A DNA stretch of 33,367 bases from Candidatus Sumerlaeota bacterium. Its GTDB lineage: Bacteria > Sumerlaeota > Sumerlaeia > SLMS01 > JAHLLQ01. Each line of letters opens with the position of its first letter. Within the stretch, counting starts at the first letter, position 1. This document shows positions 31,984-33,367 of the stretch, piece by piece. The stretch spans positions 1 to 33,367 of the forward strand of contig JAJFLJ010000212.1 in the NCBI GenBank assembly GCA_021772755.1. Direction: 5' to 3'. Below the pieces are notes generated by a model. It saw nothing but the letters and a program-made list of their open reading frames with translations. It was not told the origin of the DNA and did no database searches. Position numbers and translations under genes: made by a program.

Positions 31984-32442
31984 ATGAAGACCGCGACCGA
32001 CAACGACGGACAGCGCACCCACAGACGGCTCGGCATTCGCACCGACGTCATCGTCACGCTGCTCTATCCCGAAGTCTCCTTCGAACCCCGCACCGTGCGC
32101 GGAATCGCCCTGGACATCTCCCCCAGGGGGACTCGCGTTCGATCGTCTCAACTCGGCGAGGAGGACTGGCGCATCCTCTCCGGCGGCCTGCACTACGCCG
32201 AACTCTCCCTCGAACTTCCGTTTCTGCGCGACCCGCTCAAGGCCCGCGCCACCGTGCGCTGGGCCCGGTTTCATCCCGCCGCGACCAATGCTCCTCCGTG
32301 CGTCGAGATCGGCCTCGAATTCATCTCGCTGCCCGAAGCCGAAGCCTCCCGCCTTCGCTTCTCCACCGAACGGCTCGCCGCCGAATCCGACGACGACGAA
32401 TCCCGCCGCTCCTTCGGCATCGTCCCCAGGAAGCTCCGCTAG
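31984..32442 (+). CDS. PilZ domain protein
   Basis: The protein has 152 aa, cytoplasmic. Both c-di-GMP-binding motifs are intact: RxxxR as R15-LGI-R19 and the D-x-S-x-x-G motif as D44-IS-PR-G49 (RGIALDISPRGTRV). The rest of the barrel has LELPF, then ARATVRWARF and EIGLEFISL. It therefore probably binds cyclic di-GMP and passes the signal to a partner; there is no attached effector domain. The C-terminal 25 residues are charged and probably disordered. It is divergent from the amidase-P60 gene over 170 bp, in which I find no convincing promoter. It converges on the symporter gene. Confidence 0.85.
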   Translation: MKTATDNDGQRTHRRLGIRTDVIVTLLYPEVSFEPRTVRGIALDISPRGTRVRSSQLGEEDWRILSGGLHYAELSLELPFLRDPLKARATVRWARFHPAATNAPPCVEIGLEFISLPEAEASRLRFSTERLAAESDDDESRRSFGIVPRKLR

Positions 32443-32457
32443 CCGCTGCCGAACGGA

Positions 32458-33367
32458 TCAGTCCGTCTGGCGGCCGTCGCTTCCCGCCAGCTTGTTCCAT
32501 GCGTACACCAGCGCCGCCGTGCACGCGACCGACGAGAGCGTCAGAACCGCGGCCGGTCCCGTCCTCCCGTAGATCCACATGCCCGTCGCGAACAGTCCCG
32601 AGTACACCGCGCCGCATCCCAGCAGCATTCCCAGGATTCCGCGCGGAACCTGCCACGCCGCGTTCGGGTCCTCCAGCGACTCGCCGTCGGCTTCCGCTTC
32701 CCGCAGGACCTTCTTCCATCCCGGCCCGCCGGGGCGCGTCTTGCGGTAGAACGCGCGCAGCGTCGCCGCATCGTCCGGCTCCGTCGCCAGCATCGTGATG
32801 AACCAGCCCAGAGTCGTGATGCCGACGCCGATCAGGAGCTGGTAGTGGGACGGGAACTCCAGGGTGGTCCACTTTCCGATGCAGAAGAACCCCAGCGCGA
32901 CGAGGAACGAGACCACCATTCCGGCGATCTCCGCCCACGCGTTCACCCGCCACCAGAACCATCTCAGCACGAAGATCAGCCCCGTGCCCGCGCCGATCTG
33001 CAGCAGGATGTTGAAGGCACCGAGAGCGTCCTGCAACTGGAGCGCGAAGGCCCCGCCGCACACCATCAGAAGAACCGTCGACGCGCGGCCCACGTTCACC
33101 AGTTCCCGCTCCGACGCCTTCGGCTTCACGAACCGTTTCCAGAAGTCGTGCACGATGTAGGAGGAACCCCAGTTCAGCTGCGTCGAAACCGTCGACATGA
33201 ACGCGGCGATCAGCGAGGCCGCCACGAGACCCAGCAGACCCGCCGGCAACAGCGTCATCATCGCCGGATACGCGGCGTCGTGCCCCAGCTTGTCTGCGGC
33301 CAGCCCGGGAAAGCGCTCCTGGATCGACGCGAGATCCGGAAACACCACCAGCGACGCCAGCGCCACG
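32458..33367 (-). CDS. Sodium:solute symporter family protein, C-terminal part, cut by window end
   Basis: About 303 residues are visible; the gene continues beyond the right edge, and the valine (GTG) codon at the border is not a real start. The sequence LLPAGLLGLVAASLIAAFMSTVSTQLNWGSSYIVHDFWKRF is the hallmark SSS-family segment (sodium-coordinating Ser/Thr in AAFMSTVSTQLN). Further membrane segments follow at ASTVLLMVCGGAFAL, GAGTGLIFVLRWFWWRVNAW, IAGMVVSFLVALGFFCI, LLIGVGITTLGWFITML and, after a soluble linker, two more near the C-terminus. It is a sodium-driven importer; the solute cannot be told from this part. Confidence 0.88.
   Translation of the reverse strand, partial: VALASLVVFPDLASIQERFPGLAADKLGHDAAYPAMMTLLPAGLLGLVAASLIAAFMSTVSTQLNWGSSYIVHDFWKRFVKPKASERELVNVGRASTVLLMVCGGAFALQLQDALGAFNILLQIGAGTGLIFVLRWFWWRVNAWAEIAGMVVSFLVALGFFCIGKWTTLEFPSHYQLLIGVGITTLGWFITMLATEPDDAATLRAFYRKTRPGGPGWKKVLREAEADGESLEDPNAAWQVPRGILGMLLGCGAVYSGLFATGMWIYGRTGPAAVLTLSSVACTAALVYAWNKLAGSDGRQTD

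Noticed and set aside
1-33367. CRISPR arrays, tRNA or rRNA genes, prophage or conventional IS elements
   Set aside because: I saw no regularly spaced repeats, no tRNA-like cloverleaf in the intergenic regions and no transposase or integrase motifs. A tRNAscan/Infernal run would settle the RNA genes.

Overview
This is a GC-rich bacterial chromosome segment with dense coding and strong use of C- and G-ending codons. It carries 25 complete genes and two genes cut by the window edges. Standard housekeeping genes (gyrA, rarA, ilvA, moaA, a D-amino-acid aminotransferase) are mixed with envelope and secreted proteins. An MCE/MlaD-type protein, several probable lipoproteins and exported peptidoglycan amidases suggest a diderm (Gram-negative) cell. 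The golvesin-like modules, the GHL10-type hydrolase, the GxxExxY gene in 'CGCAAAG'-type inverted repeats and the RdgC-like gene pair would fit an uncultured lineage near the PVC/Hydrogenedentota/Sumerlaeota part of the tree. No rRNA or other phylogenetic marker was compared, so that placement is a guess. I saw no tRNA, rRNA, CRISPR array or classical transposase.

Layout. 1-747 is the 3' part of a D-amino-acid aminotransferase. 772-852 is an imperfect inverted repeat built from GC-rich hairpins. 961-2585 holds an RdgC-like gene and its small partner, separated by a GxxExxY gene inside its own inverted repeats. 2670-6907 has two overlapping paralogous FAD oxidoreductases, the first exported and with a golvesin-like C-terminus. 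They converge on a secreted GHL10-type hydrolase (6911-9454) that has two more golvesin-like modules. 9705-10562 is a DUF3445/HODM-like haem protein. 10960-13506 is gyrA, ending at a textbook terminator, followed by a GAF-GAF protein, rarA and ilvA. 17532-17612 is a gene-free inverted repeat related to the GxxExxY flanks. Then come a CoA-binding protein divergent from an SMP-30/amidase pair, moaA, an MCE protein, an ABC ATPase with a small exported protein, a GNAT acetyltransferase and a DppA-type peptidase. 24752-27977 is a tandem pair of exported kelch-thioredoxin fusions. 28131-29959 is a ModE-type regulator and a ModA-ModB fusion. The right end has an amidase-SH3-NlpC/P60 fusion, a PilZ protein and a cut sodium:solute symporter.

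How the parts connect. The clearest regulatory link is a pair of matching 24-bp palindromes (CGTTATG-N10-CATARCG), one just upstream of moaA and one just upstream of modAB, about 8.6 kb apart. They look like ModE operators, and a ModE-type HTH gene lies next to modAB. This points to a small molybdenum regulon joining cofactor synthesis and molybdate uptake. The other strong signals are the element-like GxxExxY insertion, with a possible gene-free relative at 17.5 kb, and the duplicated kelch-thioredoxin proteins, whose CxxC motif has become AQPC and whose 3' ends look homogenised.
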